A stretch of 52,938 bases of DNA, taken from NCBI RefSeq assembly GCF_020852615.1, contig NZ_JADZAJ010000022.1, forward strand, positions 1 to 52,938, written 5' to 3'. Within the stretch, counting starts at the first letter, position 1. Every line of letters begins with the position of its first letter. Of this stretch, positions 11,201-21,200 are shown piece after piece. This DNA comes from Nitrosomonas sp. Lineage in GTDB: Bacteria; Pseudomonadota; Gammaproteobacteria; Burkholderiales; Nitrosomonadaceae. The position numbers and the translations under genes are program-made. The notes beneath the pieces were generated by a model, which was not told the DNA's origin, made no database searches, and saw nothing but the letters and a program-made list of their open reading frames with translations.

Positions 11201-12462
11201 TCGTAATTTCTCGCAGCGGTGAGGTTTATATTCAGGATGAAAATGGCCGTGAACGTGAACGGCATAAGATTCCTTATGGTGCAACCTTGCTTGTTCAAGA
11301 TGGTGAAACGATCAGGATCGGGCAAATTTTGGCTTCATGGGAGCCGCACAAACGTCCGATCATTGCGGAATATGCGGGCAAAGTTCGATTTGAAAATGTG
11401 GAAGAGGGCGTAACGGTAGTCAGGCAAATTGATGAGATAACCGGGCTGGCAACGCTGGTAGTCATTGATCCGAAACGGCGCAGTGCTTCACAATCTAAAG
11501 GGTTGCGGCCTCTTGTCAAATTTTTGGATGAGAATGACAAGGAAATCAATATCCCGGGTAGCGATCAGCCTGTCAGCATTACATTTCACGTCGGATCTAT
11601 CATCACGGTTCGAGATGGCCAGCAGGTGAGTATTGGTGAAGTTTTGGCCCGTATTCCTCAGGAAACATCGAAAACGCGTGATATTACGGGAGGTTTACCG
11701 CGAGTGGCCGAATTGTTCGAAGCCAGGGTGCCCAAAGATGTGGGTTTCCTGGCAGAAGCAACTGGTACGGTAGCATTCGGAAAGGACACCAAAGGGAAAC
11801 AGCGCTTGGTTATTACTGATCTGGATGGCGTCGCGCATGAATATCTGATTCCTAAAGATAAGCATGTGACAGCACATGATGGCCAGGTAGTGAACAAAGG
11901 GGAGGTAATCGTTGACGGCCCAATAGATCCTCACGATATATTACGATTACAGGGGGTTGAGGCATTGGCCCGCTATATTAGTGACGAGGTGCAGGATGTA
12001 TACCGCTTACAGGGGGTGCGCATCAATGATAAGCATATTGAAGTGATTGTTCGTCAGATGTTACGTCGAGTCCAGATAACGAACGCGGGTGATTCAAGTT
12101 TCATCCCGGGCGAACAGGTCGAACGTGCGGAAGTGCTGACCGAAAATGAAAAGCTTATGGCTGAAAACAAGATACCTGCCACCTATGAATATGTGTTGTT
12201 AGGTATAACCAAGGCATCACTTTCCACTGACTCATTTATTTCGGCAGCTTCTTTCCAGGAGACTACCCGTGTCCTGACAGAGGCCTCAATCATGGGTAAA
12301 AAAGATGATTTGCGTGGTTTGAAAGAGAACGTGATAGTCGGTCGGTTAATACCGGCGGGTACAGGGCTGTCTTTCCATAATGCCCGGAAAAAGCAGCGAT
12401 CATCAGAGCACACGACTTATCTCGATACTGATTTAACAGAAAGTGAAGCCGTTGAGCGATGA
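8245..12462 (+). CDS. rpoC: DNA-directed RNA polymerase subunit beta'
   Basis: This is the largest RNA polymerase subunit and carries the catalytic magnesium. The protein has 1405 residues, full length for proteobacteria. The N-terminal zinc ribbon contains [19 protein letters not shown]. The active-site loop [12 protein letters not shown] lies near residue 460, the bridge-helix region with the [19 protein letters not shown] segment in the middle, and a second zinc site further on ([13 protein letters not shown]). The start is GTG at 8245 after AGGAG. It closes the rplJL-rpoBC unit; no rpsL or rpsG follows. Confidence 0.98.
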   Translation: MKALLDLFKQVTQKEEFDSIKIGLASPEKIRSWSYGEVKKPETINYRTFKPERDGLFCAKIFGPVKDYECLCGKYKRLKHRGVICEKCGVEVTLSRIRRERMGHIELASPVAHIWFLKSLPSRLGLVLDMTLRDIERVLYFEAYVVTDPGMTPLTRGQLLTEDDYLNKTEEFGDDFNATMGAEGIRTLLSSMDIPSEIESLRLEIQSTGSETKIKKAAKRLKVLEAFNKSGMKPEWMILTVLPVLPPELRPLVPLDGGRFATSDLNDLYRRVINRNNRLKRLLELRAPEIIIRNEKRMLQESVDSLLDNGRRGKAMTGANKRPLKSLADMIKGKGGRFRQNLLGKRVDYSGRSVIVVGPQLKLHQCGLPKKMALELFKPFIFNKLEVMGVASTIKAAKREVENENPIVWDILEEVIREHPVMLNRAPTLHRLGIQAFEPVLIEGKAIQLHPLVCAAFNADFDGDQMAVHVPLSLEAQMECRTLMLATNNVLSPANGDPIIVPSQDIVLGLYYMTREKAGALGEGMVFSDVSEVLRAYENRVAELNARITVRIKEKKKPHTPGEELLETVTRYETTIGRAIISEILPAGLPFSVVNKALKKKEISKLINASFRLCGLRETVIFADKLMYSGFTYATRGGISICLDDLVTPSQKNNIIQAAEQEVHEIANQYISGLVTQGERYNKVVDIWGKAGDQVAKAMMDQLSVEPVVDRETGQIRTDKNGKGVTQESFNSIYMMADSGARGSAAQIRQLSGMRGLMAKPDGSIIETPITANFREGLNILQYFISTHGARKGLADTALKTANSGYLTRRLVDVTQDLVITEDDCDTDGGVVMKALVEGGDVIESLRERILGRVAATDIVNPETGIVIYAAGTLLDEDAVGEIEACGVDEVKVRTPLTCETRYGLCAKCYGRDLGRGMLVNVGEAVGVIAAQSIGEPGTQLTMRTFHIGGAASRTIVANQVESKSNGIIRYSHHVRYVKNAQNELIVISRSGEVYIQDENGRERERHKIPYGATLLVQDGETIRIGQILASWEPHKRPIIAEYAGKVRFENVEEGVTVVRQIDEITGLATLVVIDPKRRSASQSKGLRPLVKFLDENDKEINIPGSDQPVSITFHVGSIITVRDGQQVSIGEVLARIPQETSKTRDITGGLPRVAELFEARVPKDVGFLAEATGTVAFGKDTKGKQRLVITDLDGVAHEYLIPKDKHVTAHDGQVVNKGEVIVDGPIDPHDILRLQGVEALARYISDEVQDVYRLQGVRINDKHIEVIVRQMLRRVQITNAGDSSFIPGEQVERAEVLTENEKLMAENKIPATYEYVLLGITKASLSTDSFISAASFQETTRVLTEASIMGKKDDLRGLKENVIVGRLIPAGTGLSFHNARKKQRSSEHTTYLDTDLTESEAVER

Positions 12463-12501
12463 GGTTTATCGTTCGCAGATCTTAAGAATCATCCGGAAAA
12501 T

Positions 12502-12533
12502 CCCGGGAATATTTATTCAGAGGGTTTCCCGGG
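12502..12533 (+). terminator. Hairpin 40 nt after rpoC, candidate terminator
   Basis: CCCGGGAA (12502-12509) can pair with TTCCCGGG (12526-12533) across a 16-nt loop. There is no run of T after the stem, so it is at best a weak intrinsic terminator or an RNA-stabilising end. Its position between rpoC and the oppositely oriented glpD-like gene makes a stop signal likely here. Confidence 0.4.
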
Positions 12534-12561
12534 TGAGCTAAAGGCTCTCTGCGAAGTGTTA

Positions 12562-12697
12562 GCGAAGCAGCCGGCACGAAGAAAAAACAGGTAAAAAACA
12601 GATGGTGTAAGTAAAACGCGGCTTACAGATTTAAATACGTATTTTTGGGTGATTTTTAACGTAATAATGGCAACACAGAGAGTTTTTCAGGAGACGC
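12562..12697 (+). repeat. Dispersed noncoding repeat, copy A
   Basis: This stretch matches 15428-15646 along most of its length. Shared blocks include a purine-rich GAAAAAAAC-type start, GGTAAAAA then CAGATG, a GTAAA-GCG block, a TTAC..AT..TAAATA-GT-TTTT block, TTTAACGTA-TGATGGCAA and GTTTTTCAG. It lies between rpoC and the convergent glpD-like gene and has no open reading frame. Copy A lacks about 75 nt present in copy B. It is probably a family of intergenic repeats of this genome; the family name is not recognised. Confidence 0.7.
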
Positions 12698-12707
12698 TTA
12701 AGGAAGT

Positions 12708-13883
12708 TTAAGGAATTTTCAGTGGTAGCTGTGAGACATCCGCCCTGGGGGTTCTGACAGGAAGTGAAAGACGCAAGGTGTGCAAGACTTTCCTGGCGGT
12801 TGCACGGCAGACCGTCAGCTTCCCTCCGTATATTCCAACGACCCGTGGAGATTGCAGGGAATCAGGCTGCAGGTGGGTTTCACGCGAGCGGCTGAACGGG
12901 GTATTGTGCGATGCAGGTAGTACACGTAAACCGGAAAATCGATCCAGAACCTTAGCGCTGTGATCGGGAAAATAATACCGGAAGCAGCCCAGCAGATAAT
13001 TTTCTTCCGCTTTTAGCGGAAGCACTTTTTCAGGATCGCCCCTGAATACTGTCTCGGTCGTGCCCAGTAAAATATGCTGCTTCCATGGCATGGCGAAAAT
13101 GGCTCTCTGATCCTGCGGTGATTCGAGATAATAACAACCCCTGTCTAATTTTCCTTCTAATATCAGATGAGTGCCTTGTACCAGCTCTACCGGGTACGAT
13201 GGCAATGCTGGCGAGATGCGTTCTGCTACCTGATTTATCCAGGGGCCGGCGGCATTGACGAGTGCGCCTGCCGTACACTGATAGCGCCGATCATTTTCCA
13301 GAAATTCAATTTCACAGATATCCTCATAAATTGTTGCGTGGATAAGCTCTGCCGGGCAGCGTAATTCTGCACCTAACGAAGATGCAGAATGCATGATTGC
13401 CCGAGTGAGTGCCTGATCATCAGTCTGTGCATCCCAATACTGAAAGATGTGCTTGAGTCCACGTATGGAAATACCATCCAGTGTTCCCCATCTACTTCTG
13501 GGTATGGAACGGAAACCTGATCCCTGACCCAGTCCTGCCAGTAAAGCATAAAGACTGAGTCCGGCGCGTATGGTCAGCGGATTACGTAAGGTCTGGTCGT
13601 AAACAGGAATATAAAACGGTTGCAGGCTAACGAGAGAAGGTGCCAGCCGCAGCAGTGCCGCACGTTCTTTCAGGCTTTCCCGTACCAGACTAAACTGGCC
13701 GCTTTCCAGATAACGCAGGCCACCATGGATCAATTTGCTTGAACGGCTCGATGTACCCGCTGCCAATGCTGTTTTCTCCAGTACCAGCACGTCATAACCG
13801 TGAGCGGCTGCCGCCTGTGCAACTGCTACGCCCTGAATACCTCCTCCAATAATGGCAATGTCGTAGTGGCAGGTAATGGACAT
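12708..13883 (-). CDS. glpD: FAD-dependent glycerol-3-phosphate dehydrogenase-like protein
   Basis: Predicted to oxidise glycerol-3-phosphate to dihydroxyacetone phosphate and pass electrons to quinone at the inner membrane. The N-terminus has the Rossmann dinucleotide motif IIGGGIQGVAVA. It is followed by TSSRSSKLIHGGLRYLE, which is typical of GlpD-type enzymes. At 391 residues it is about 110 shorter than E. coli GlpD and seems to lack the C-terminal helical domain. The ATG at 13883 is preferred over an upstream TTG at 13931, which would overlap the preceding gene. That gene, a glycerophosphodiesterase, ends 10 nt upstream and would supply the substrate. Another DAO-family oxidase remains possible. 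Confidence 0.75.
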   Translation of the reverse strand: MSITCHYDIAIIGGGIQGVAVAQAAAAHGYDVLVLEKTALAAGTSSRSSKLIHGGLRYLESGQFSLVRESLKERAALLRLAPSLVSLQPFYIPVYDQTLRNPLTIRAGLSLYALLAGLGQGSGFRSIPRSRWGTLDGISIRGLKHIFQYWDAQTDDQALTRAIMHSASSLGAELRCPAELIHATIYEDICEIEFLENDRRYQCTAGALVNAAGPWINQVAERISPALPSYPVELVQGTHLILEGKLDRGCYYLESPQDQRAIFAMPWKQHILLGTTETVFRGDPEKVLPLKAEENYLLGCFRYYFPDHSAKVLDRFSGLRVLPASHNTPFSRSRETHLQPDSLQSPRVVGIYGGKLTVCRATARKVLHTLRLSLPVRTPRADVSQLPLKIP

Positions 13884-13893
13884 GGTCTGTGGA

Positions 13894-14631
13894 TCAGGGA
13901 GTAAGCAGGGTGCCGATTGTATCGGTTTCAATCAGTGTAATACCGGCTTGTGCGTAATCGAGTGCTGTATTGTAATCGTTAACGGTATAGATCACCCATT
14001 GCCAGGAACCTGACCAGAGTTGATCGAGTTTTGCGGGCAGGCAATGAATGCTGCTGAACAGGTAATCCGGCTGCAAATGTTTAGCCATGGCAGATTGTTC
14101 ATGAGTCCAATTGTCAATGATCCAGCCGGTTTTGTATTTCTGACGTGATTTAATTTGCATCATCAGTTCCCAATCGAACGAAATCAGGACACATTGTTCA
14201 TATACCCGGTCAATAACCGGAAGAATTGCATCCATTGTCTGACCCAAGCCAAACCGGGCAATACTTTCAGCTTTGATTTCAACGAATGCAATAACCTGGA
14301 GATGCTGTGACAGATACCGGCTTAATTTCGCCAAACGGGAAATGGGGACAGGTGCGGCCGGACTGACTGTACTTGTGGAGTCGGGATATGGAACTGCCAG
14401 CAAGTCGATTTCATTGTCTGCCAGCTCTGTCAGATAAGCGTCGCAGCCAGTCAGCCGCTTCAGGTCGTTATCATGACAGAGATAGGGGGTGAGCTGGCGG
14501 CTCAGCTGAATATCAGTTTCAATATAACGGGCACCTGCCCGGACTGCGGCATCAATTCCGACCAGAGAATTTTCCGGATACAATGCAGGATACCCTCGAT
14601 GAGCAACGAAACAGGGAATGTTATGTGCCAT
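13894..14631 (-). CDS. Glycerophosphodiester phosphodiesterase
   Basis: Hydrolyses glycerophosphodiesters from phospholipid turnover to sn-glycerol-3-phosphate plus an alcohol. The 245-residue protein has the GDPD catalytic pattern: HRGYPALYPENS near the N-terminus (His and Arg of the active site), IETDIQL (metal-binding Glu and Asp, near residue 40) and CHDND (catalytic His). There is no signal peptide, so it is probably cytoplasmic and UgpQ-like rather than periplasmic GlpQ. It is the first gene of a two-gene minus-strand unit with the GlpD-like dehydrogenase, a plausible glycerol-phosphate salvage pair. Confidence 0.88.
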   Translation of the reverse strand: MAHNIPCFVAHRGYPALYPENSLVGIDAAVRAGARYIETDIQLSRQLTPYLCHDNDLKRLTGCDAYLTELADNEIDLLAVPYPDSTSTVSPAAPVPISRLAKLSRYLSQHLQVIAFVEIKAESIARFGLGQTMDAILPVIDRVYEQCVLISFDWELMMQIKSRQKYKTGWIIDNWTHEQSAMAKHLQPDYLFSSIHCLPAKLDQLWSGSWQWVIYTVNDYNTALDYAQAGITLIETDTIGTLLTP

Positions 14632-14657
14632 GGCAAAAAAACGGATCTGATTTTCCC

Positions 14658-14671
14658 GGGAGTCTACTCCC
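14658..14671. other. Short inverted repeat between divergent genes
   Basis: GGGAG-TCTA-CTCCC forms a 5-bp stem with a 4-nt loop in the 110-bp gap between the minus-strand phosphodiesterase and the plus-strand unknown gene. It could sit in either 5' UTR or be an operator. No clear -10/-35 pair was recognised around it. Confidence 0.25.
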
Positions 14672-14741
14672 TATTCCATTGGATTGCGATGTCGTGCGGT
14701 GACGAAAAATCAATTCAGGTGCTGTTCAGTTAGGAGAAGGC

Positions 14742-15386
14742 ATGATTCGCAGGAAAGCTGTTCGCTTCAATATAGTGCTGCCGGTTTTACTGGCAGCAAT
14801 TTTGTTTGTCCCGTTTGTCATGAATTTTCTCGGACATGCCTGGTTCGGACAGAAACACTTTCCGCCATTAACGATGATGAAATTGCCCGCAAACAGCTCA
14901 ATAATCAGCCTGCCTCAAGAAGTCAGGCAATACAGCCCCTTCGAGATCAGGTTGCGATTGAATACCAAAGAGCTGGCGCAGCGTATCAACGATATTGTTA
15001 AGAAATCTCTGCCAGGAACAGAACCGCAGGGTATTTATGGCGAAGTTTTTCCCGAAATGCGTGCCGGTATAGCGGGTGATGATGTGTTTTCGATTGACCC
15101 GCCTGAACCGCAGATACAGCTTGTTGACAGCCGGGGTGAGACAGACTGGTCATGGATCGTGACACCTGAAAAAACAGGGCGTTACAAGCTGTTGCTCAAA
15201 CTGTATCTGCAGACATCGGAGACGGTGCGAGAGCAGCCGCAGGCTGTGGATCTGGCCGTGATCCAGTTATTTGTACAAAAAAATCCTGATGCATGGATAC
15301 GTACTTACGGTATCGGGTATGCGGCACTCATTCTGCTGGTAGCAGGATGGTGGTGGAAAAAACGTCTGGCAAAGAAGCAGGAATAA
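14742..15386 (+). CDS. Uncharacterised membrane protein with N- and C-terminal anchors
   Basis: I do not recognise this 214-residue protein. An N-terminal hydrophobic helix (about 9-28, after the basic start MIRRKAVRF) and a C-terminal helix (about 188-204, ending in WWWKKRLAKKQE) flank a central region of about 150 residues. The basic tail suggests that both ends are cytoplasmic, with the middle in the periplasm. The middle contains DRSGE-like acidic turns and the segment WSWIVTPEKTGRYKLLLKLYL, reminiscent of a beta-sandwich. AGGAGA precedes the ATG by 4 nt, and the gene is read alone between divergent and downstream units. A cell-envelope role is possible; function unknown. Confidence 0.7.
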   Translation: MIRRKAVRFNIVLPVLLAAILFVPFVMNFLGHAWFGQKHFPPLTMMKLPANSSIISLPQEVRQYSPFEIRLRLNTKELAQRINDIVKKSLPGTEPQGIYGEVFPEMRAGIAGDDVFSIDPPEPQIQLVDSRGETDWSWIVTPEKTGRYKLLLKLYLQTSETVREQPQAVDLAVIQLFVQKNPDAWIRTYGIGYAALILLVAGWWWKKRLAKKQE

Positions 15387-15427
15387 TTGAAAAAACGTAA
15401 TTCCAGGGATTTTCTGAAAGATACTGG

Positions 15428-15646
15428 CGAGGCGGCTTGCGTCAGGAAAAAAACGGGTAAAAACAGATGACACAGGTAAAGCGCAGCGAATAACCATGGG
15501 GCTGATCCGCGGATGCATAGAGTGGATTGCTATAGGGACGATTCTTGCGCCGAGTAAAAACACGGTTTACCGATCGTAAATATGTGTTTTTAGACTGTGT
15601 TTAACGTAGTGATGGCAATACAAGTCGTTTTTCAGAGAATCCGTAA
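15428..15646 (+). repeat. Dispersed noncoding repeat, copy B (with about 75 nt extra)
   Basis: Second copy of the repeat at 12562-12697, in the same orientation and again just after the end of a gene. The match runs from GGAAAAAAACGGGTAAAAA through CAGATG and GTAAAGCGCAG, is interrupted by about 75 nt (roughly 15487-15563), and resumes with GGTTTACCGATCGTAAATA, TTTAACGTAGTGATGGCAA and GTTTTTCAGAGA. It fills most of the 414-bp gap before the efflux operon; the rest (15647-15800) shows no gene and no convincing promoter. Confidence 0.7.
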
Positions 15647-15800
15647 GATCATTTGTCAATTTGCATCTGTCATCAGTCGTTGATTTTTCCTGGCAGGTTT
15701 TATCCGGGGAGTTGGCGCATTCATTTGATATTCCAGACTGTCTGCATAAATAGTTGTCGCGGTGCAGCTCTCATAATTTAGTCCGCATGGTTCAATCCTT

Positions 15801-17105
15801 ATGACTCAGCTCATGAATCATGAACACAGTTTTTTATCTCTTCTTTGTATGCAGAAAATTGTTTTCTGGAGTTTCCTGGCCGGTATTGCTTTATTCGCAG
15901 GGGTAAATGATTCGCTTCAGGCAGCAGAAGGTGGATATCGTGTTACTGATATTCAGCGTATAGGCTTGCAAGCCAATGGCCTGTTGCGGGCCGCCCGTTC
16001 ACAGGTGGATATTGCCAGCGCGGAAGTCATCAGTGCATCAGCTTTTCCCAACCCTGAAGTCACTTTTATGGCGGGGCCTGACAGCCGTCGTCTGCCTGAG
16101 AGTGAAACCGGACCTTCTTCCATGCAGCGACAGGTGACAGTCAGCCAGTCGCTGGAGAACCCGTTTGTACGACGTGCCCGCATCGGTGCGGCAGAGGCGG
16201 GTGTTGAAGCCAGTCGTGCCAATCTGGAACAGGCACGTGCGGATTTGGCGGCACAGATTCGAGTCAGTGTCTACGAATTCTTGCTGCGGCGCGATCTGGC
16301 AATGATGGAATCAGACATTCATGGCTTGATGGGAGAAATTCAGCGCCGTATCAGGCTGAGTGTTGAATCAGGTGAAACAGCCCGCTTTGAATTGATCCGT
16401 GCCGATACCGAAGTGATGACAGCAGCCAGCAGGAAAGAAGCGGCATTCCTTAATACAGAACGGGCCCGGGTTGCTTTACTGAAACTGACTGCAGGAGCGT
16501 TGCCTGCTGAATTTAACGTGACCGCCTCACTCGGTGATCCGGTTGATCTGCCTTCACTGGAGGCGTTACGTGCCGAGTTGAAGGCAGCCAATCCGGAAAT
16601 TCTCCGTTTGGAGGCAGAACAGAACCGTGCACGTTTGCGGATTGATCAGGAACGTGCTTCCGTACTGCCATCAGTAGATGTTTTATACAGCAATTTTCAG
16701 GATAAACAATTTACATCGAATACCGCCGGTTTAAGTGTGCGGATTCCACTTTTCTACCAGCGGCGGGGTGAAGTCGATGCTGCGGTTTCAGATGCAGCCA
16801 GAGTACGTGAAACACTCGATTATCGGCGCTATGAGATTGATCGGTTGCTGGAATCTGCCTGGCAGGCGATGGAGATTGCGCGGCGCAGAGTGGAAATGTT
16901 TGAAGGCGGTATCGTCAAGGAAGCAGAAGCGGCGCTGCGTGTGGCAGAAGCGGCCTTCCGGCTGGGTGAAAGAGGATTCATTGAAGTGCTGGATACCCAG
17001 CGGGTGTTACGCAATACGCGCTCGGAATTATTGCAGGCCCAGTTCGAGTTACAGTCGGCAGCAGCGGAGATAGACCGGCTGCGGGCACATTATCCAAAGG
17101 AGTAG
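15801..17105 (+). CDS. Outer-membrane efflux protein, CusC/CzcC-like (TolC superfamily)
   Basis: Forms the outer-membrane and periplasmic exit duct of a tripartite RND pump. The 434-residue protein has a cleavable signal (hydrophobic stretch FWSFLAGIALFAGV, likely cut after SLQAA). Two long amphipathic helical repeats follow, rich in Ala, Glu and Arg (for example RQVTVSQSLENPF near 110 and ERGFIEVLDTQRVLRNTRSELL near 390), typical of the OEP family. The exact start is uncertain: ATG at 15801, 15813 or 15849 are all possible, and 15849 gives the most typical signal peptide. The adaptor gene begins 9 nt after the stop. Confidence 0.88.
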   Translation: MTQLMNHEHSFLSLLCMQKIVFWSFLAGIALFAGVNDSLQAAEGGYRVTDIQRIGLQANGLLRAARSQVDIASAEVISASAFPNPEVTFMAGPDSRRLPESETGPSSMQRQVTVSQSLENPFVRRARIGAAEAGVEASRANLEQARADLAAQIRVSVYEFLLRRDLAMMESDIHGLMGEIQRRIRLSVESGETARFELIRADTEVMTAASRKEAAFLNTERARVALLKLTAGALPAEFNVTASLGDPVDLPSLEALRAELKAANPEILRLEAEQNRARLRIDQERASVLPSVDVLYSNFQDKQFTSNTAGLSVRIPLFYQRRGEVDAAVSDAARVRETLDYRRYEIDRLLESAWQAMEIARRRVEMFEGGIVKEAEAALRVAEAAFRLGERGFIEVLDTQRVLRNTRSELLQAQFELQSAAAEIDRLRAHYPKE

Positions 17106-17114
17106 CGTTTCCCA

Positions 17115-18278
17115 ATGCATTTTCCGATAAAAATTACCGTTATTTTTCTGATACTTGTCACCTTCCTGGCTGCAGGTTGCGGGAAAGAAACAGAGCAAAA
17201 ACCGGCGGAAAGCCACGTCAAGGCAGAAACGGATGATGCCGGTACGATTTTTCTCCGGCCGGATTTACGTAAACGGATTAAAACCGGCAAGCCGTTTTAT
17301 ACCGATATTGCGGAAAAGCTGACGGTTCCCGGGCAGATCAAGGTAAATGAACTGAAGCTCGTTCAGGTTGGAGCAAGTTTTACCGGGCGGATTGTCGAGA
17401 TTTATGCACATCTGGGGGACAGTGTTTCCACCGGTACCAGACTGGCACGGATCTCAAGCCCGGAACTGACCCAGGCACAACTGGCCTATCTGCGAGCCAA
17501 TTCACTGGCTGTACTGGCGCAGCGCGCGGCCATGCGTGCGAAACAATTATTTAAAGAGGATGTTATCAGTGCGGCCGAGCTGCAGCGTCGGGAATCGGAG
17601 TTACAGGTGTCAAATGCCGAACTCAGTGCTGCCAAAGACCACCTGCGTTTGCTGGGGATAGATAATAAAGCGGTGCAGGATCTGACTAAACACGGACAAA
17701 TCCTGCCTTCCGTAGTAATTACCGCGCCACGCAGCGGTACGGTAATTACGCGCAATGTTGCACTGGGACAAGTGGTACAGCCGTCAGATCAGTTATTTAC
17801 ACTGGCTGATTTATCAGTACTGTGGGTAGTGGGCGACGTGCCTGAACACGCAGCACATTTTGTCAAACAGGGTCAGCATGTCGAGGTGCGAGTACCCGCA
17901 CTGGGGGATGCGAGTTTTGATGGAACCATCATTTTTGTATCCGATATTGTGAATCCGCTGACCCGGACTGTGACTGTACGCACGGAGGTAGACAATCCGG
18001 AACGCAGGCTGCGGCCCGATATGCTGACTACGGTACATATTGATGAACATGCGCGTGAACGCCTGGTCGTTCCGGAAGGGGCCGTGGTACGTGAGAATAA
18101 CGAAGATCACGTATTTGTCGCTCGGAAAGATGGTGGGTTTACGTTAACTCCGGTCAGGCTGGAGGAAGCAATCAATCGGATGAGGCCCGTTGTGGAAGGG
18201 CTGATACCGGATCAGCAGATTATCGTGGAAGGTGCTTTTCACCTGAATAACGAGCGTAAGCGCAAAGATCTGGAATAG
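17115..18278 (+). CDS. RND efflux periplasmic adaptor lipoprotein, CusB/CzcB-like
   Basis: Membrane-fusion protein linking the inner-membrane pump to the outer-membrane duct. The 387-residue protein starts with a lipoprotein signal whose lipobox is LAAGC (Cys near residue 22). It continues with a barrel-sandwich half-motif (VGASFTGRIVEIYAHLGDSVSTG), a helical hairpin (about 115-180), the second half-motif (VITAPRSGTVI, then LGQVVQP) and a beta-barrel with LWVVGDVPEHAAHFVKQGQ. No His- or Met-rich metal-binding N-terminus is seen, so the substrate is not evident. The pump gene begins 2 nt after the stop. Confidence 0.9.
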   Translation: MHFPIKITVIFLILVTFLAAGCGKETEQKPAESHVKAETDDAGTIFLRPDLRKRIKTGKPFYTDIAEKLTVPGQIKVNELKLVQVGASFTGRIVEIYAHLGDSVSTGTRLARISSPELTQAQLAYLRANSLAVLAQRAAMRAKQLFKEDVISAAELQRRESELQVSNAELSAAKDHLRLLGIDNKAVQDLTKHGQILPSVVITAPRSGTVITRNVALGQVVQPSDQLFTLADLSVLWVVGDVPEHAAHFVKQGQHVEVRVPALGDASFDGTIIFVSDIVNPLTRTVTVRTEVDNPERRLRPDMLTTVHIDEHARERLVVPEGAVVRENNEDHVFVARKDGGFTLTPVRLEEAINRMRPVVEGLIPDQQIIVEGAFHLNNERKRKDLE

Positions 18279-18280
18279 CC

Positions 18281-21200
18281 ATGATTATTTCTCTGGTACG
18301 CGCCATACTGGCGCAGCGGCTGGTAGTAGTCGTACTGGCGCTGATTCTGATGGGGTTTGGTTTGTATGCCGCGCAGCGTTTGTCGGTCGATGCCTTTCCG
18401 GATGTCACTAATGTGCAGGTACAGATTGCAACGGAAGCGATTGGCCGCAGTCCGGAAGAGATAGAGCGGCTGGTGACAGTTCCGCTGGAAATTGCCATGA
18501 CCGGGATGCCCGGGCTGGAGGAAATGCGCTCGCTGAACAAGAGCGGTCTGTCCATTATCACGCTGGTATTCACTGATGAAACTGATGTTTATTTTGCCCG
18601 GCAACTGGTGATGGAGCGGCTGCTGGAAGTGGCCAGCAAAATGCCGCCCGGAATCATCCCGCGTTTGGGCCCGGTTTCCACAGGGCTGGGTGAGGTTTAT
18701 CAGTACACAATTGACCACCCCGATGATGGTGAGCGGGCACTGACCGTTGAAGAGTTGACTGAGCGACGCATTGTGCAGGACTGGGTGGTACGGCCGATGT
18801 TGCGGTCAATTCCCGGGGTGGCGGAAATCAATTCACAGGGCGGGTATGTCAGGCAATACCATGTACTGACAGATCCCAACAAGCTGCGCCATTATCATCT
18901 GACGCTTGAGCAGGTTGAAAAGGCGATTGCGGAAAATAATGCCAACGCCAGTGGCGGAATCCTGCCAACCGGCAGTGAACAGTATCTCGTCAAGGGAGTC
19001 GGGCTGATCCGCAAGCTGCAGGATATCGGCAATATCGTTCTGTCAGAAGAACGTGGTGTACCCGTGTTTGTGCGGGACGTTGCTGAAGTGAAACCGGGTA
19101 CGGAGGTTCGGGCAGGAGCCGTCATCAAGGGAGGGTATACCGAATCGGCTTCCGGTATTGTGCTGATGGTCAGGGGCGGTAATGCCAAGGAAATTGTGGA
19201 GCGCGTCAAGGCAAAGGTAGCCGAGATTAATGAGCAGAAGCTGCTGCCCGGCGGGCTGCAGATTGTCCCGTATTACGATCGTACCGATCTGGTCGATGCC
19301 GCATTGTGGACAGTCAGCAAGGTGCTGATGGAAGGTATCTTTCTGGTCATCGTCGTGCTGTTTATTTTTCTGGGGGATGTGCGCTCCAGTCTGATAGTGG
19401 TGGCGACACTGGTGGTTACGCCTTTACTGACCTTTATGGTAATGAACCATCAGGGCATTTCCGCCAATCTGATGTCATTAGGCGGGCTTGCGATCGCCAT
19501 TGGACTGATGGTCGATTCAACCGTGGTAGTGGTGGAAAATGTCTTTCACCATCTTGGGCAGGGCAGTAATTCGCAGGAATCGCGTGCACGCACCATTGTT
19601 GAAGCAGTGGGCGAGGTGGGGACACCTGTCATTTTCGGGATCGGCATCATCATTCTGGTTTTCCTGCCATTGATGACACTGCAGGGCATGGAAGGCAAGC
19701 TGTTCAGCCCGCTGGCTTTCACGATTGCGATTGCACTGGCAATTTCTCTGATGGTTTCGCTGACATTATCACCGGTGTTGTGTGCCTATATTCTGAAAGG
19801 GGGAGCGGATCACGATACTCCGATTATCGCCAGGATGAGAGCAGCTTACCGTTCGCTGCTCAATAACGCACTGCAGAGCAAGAAACTGACTGTCACGATC
19901 GCCTTGGGTTTCCTGTTTCTGTCTTTTGCATTATTTCCATTGCTGGGGAAATCATTTATTCCGACTTTAAAAGAAGGTGCGCTGACACCGCAAATTAACC
20001 GGGTGGCTTCGATATCGCTGGATGAGGCGATTGCGATGGAAATGGAAGCGATGAAGGCGGTATCGAAGGTACCAGGTGTAAAAAGTGTAGTCTCCAAACT
20101 GGGGCGGGGAGAATCTCCCGCTGACCCGGCCGGGCAGAATGAATCCGATCCGATGGTGACGCTGGATCCGGAATCCGGCCGTACCCAGGACGATGTGGAT
20201 GACGATATCCGTAAATTGCTGGAAGTTCTGCCGGGCGTCAATATCGTTTTGTCACAGCCGATTGCCGAAAGAGTGGATGAGATGGTGACCGGGGTGCGCT
20301 CCGAGATTGCCGTAAAAATTTTCGGGGATGATCTGGACAGATTACGCTCGCTGTCAGAGCAGATTGCGCGCATTCTGCGCAGTGTGCCGGGTGCGCGGGA
20401 TATCCGCATAGAGCGGCTGTCCGGCCAGCAATCACTCACCATTGACATTGATCGCAACGCTATTGCACGTAATGGTATCAATGTTGCTGATGTGCATGAG
20501 CTGATCGAGACCGCTGTTGGTGGCCGGGAGGTAACCAGTCTGTATGAAGGTGAGCGGCGTTTTGCCATCGTAGTCCGTTTTCCGCAACATTTTCGCGACA
20601 GTATCGAGAGTATTCGTAACCTGCCACTGCGGGCGCCAGATGGCGCAACTGTACCTTTGTATACCGTTGCCAATGTCAGCATCGTTGACGGGCCTGCACA
20701 GATATCACGTGAAAGTGCCAAGCGCCGCGTGGTTGTCGGCTCGAATGTTGAAGGCCGTGATCTGGGTGGATTTGTGGCGGAAGTGCAGGAACGGATTGCC
20801 AGTGAGGTAAAACTGCCAGACGGCTATTTCTTTGAATGGGGCGGGCAGTTCGAGAATATGGAGCGCGCCATGAGCACCCTTTCGATCATCGTTCCAGTAA
20901 CTGTTCTTGCAATTTTCTTTCTGCTGTTCCTGCTGTTCAATTCAATTAAGCTGGCTGCCCTGATCATTCTGGTACTGCCGTTTGCATCAATAGGGGGCGT
21001 GTTCGGCCTGTTTATCACTGGTGAATATCTGTCAGTGCCTGCTTCAGTGGGTTTTATTGCATTATGGGGGATTGCGGTATTGAACGGAGTGGTGCTGATT
21101 TCCTGTATCCGCAAACTACGCGATGAAGGTGCCAGTGTCAGAGATGCTGTCATCAAAGGATGTGAACAGCGGTTTCGCCCGGTCCTGATGACAGCGACAG

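Noticed and set aside
19846..20721. A 291-codon open frame antisense to the RND pump gene.
   Set aside because: It lies wholly inside a well-supported gene on the other strand; its product is Ser/Arg-rich without motifs, typical for a shadow frame.
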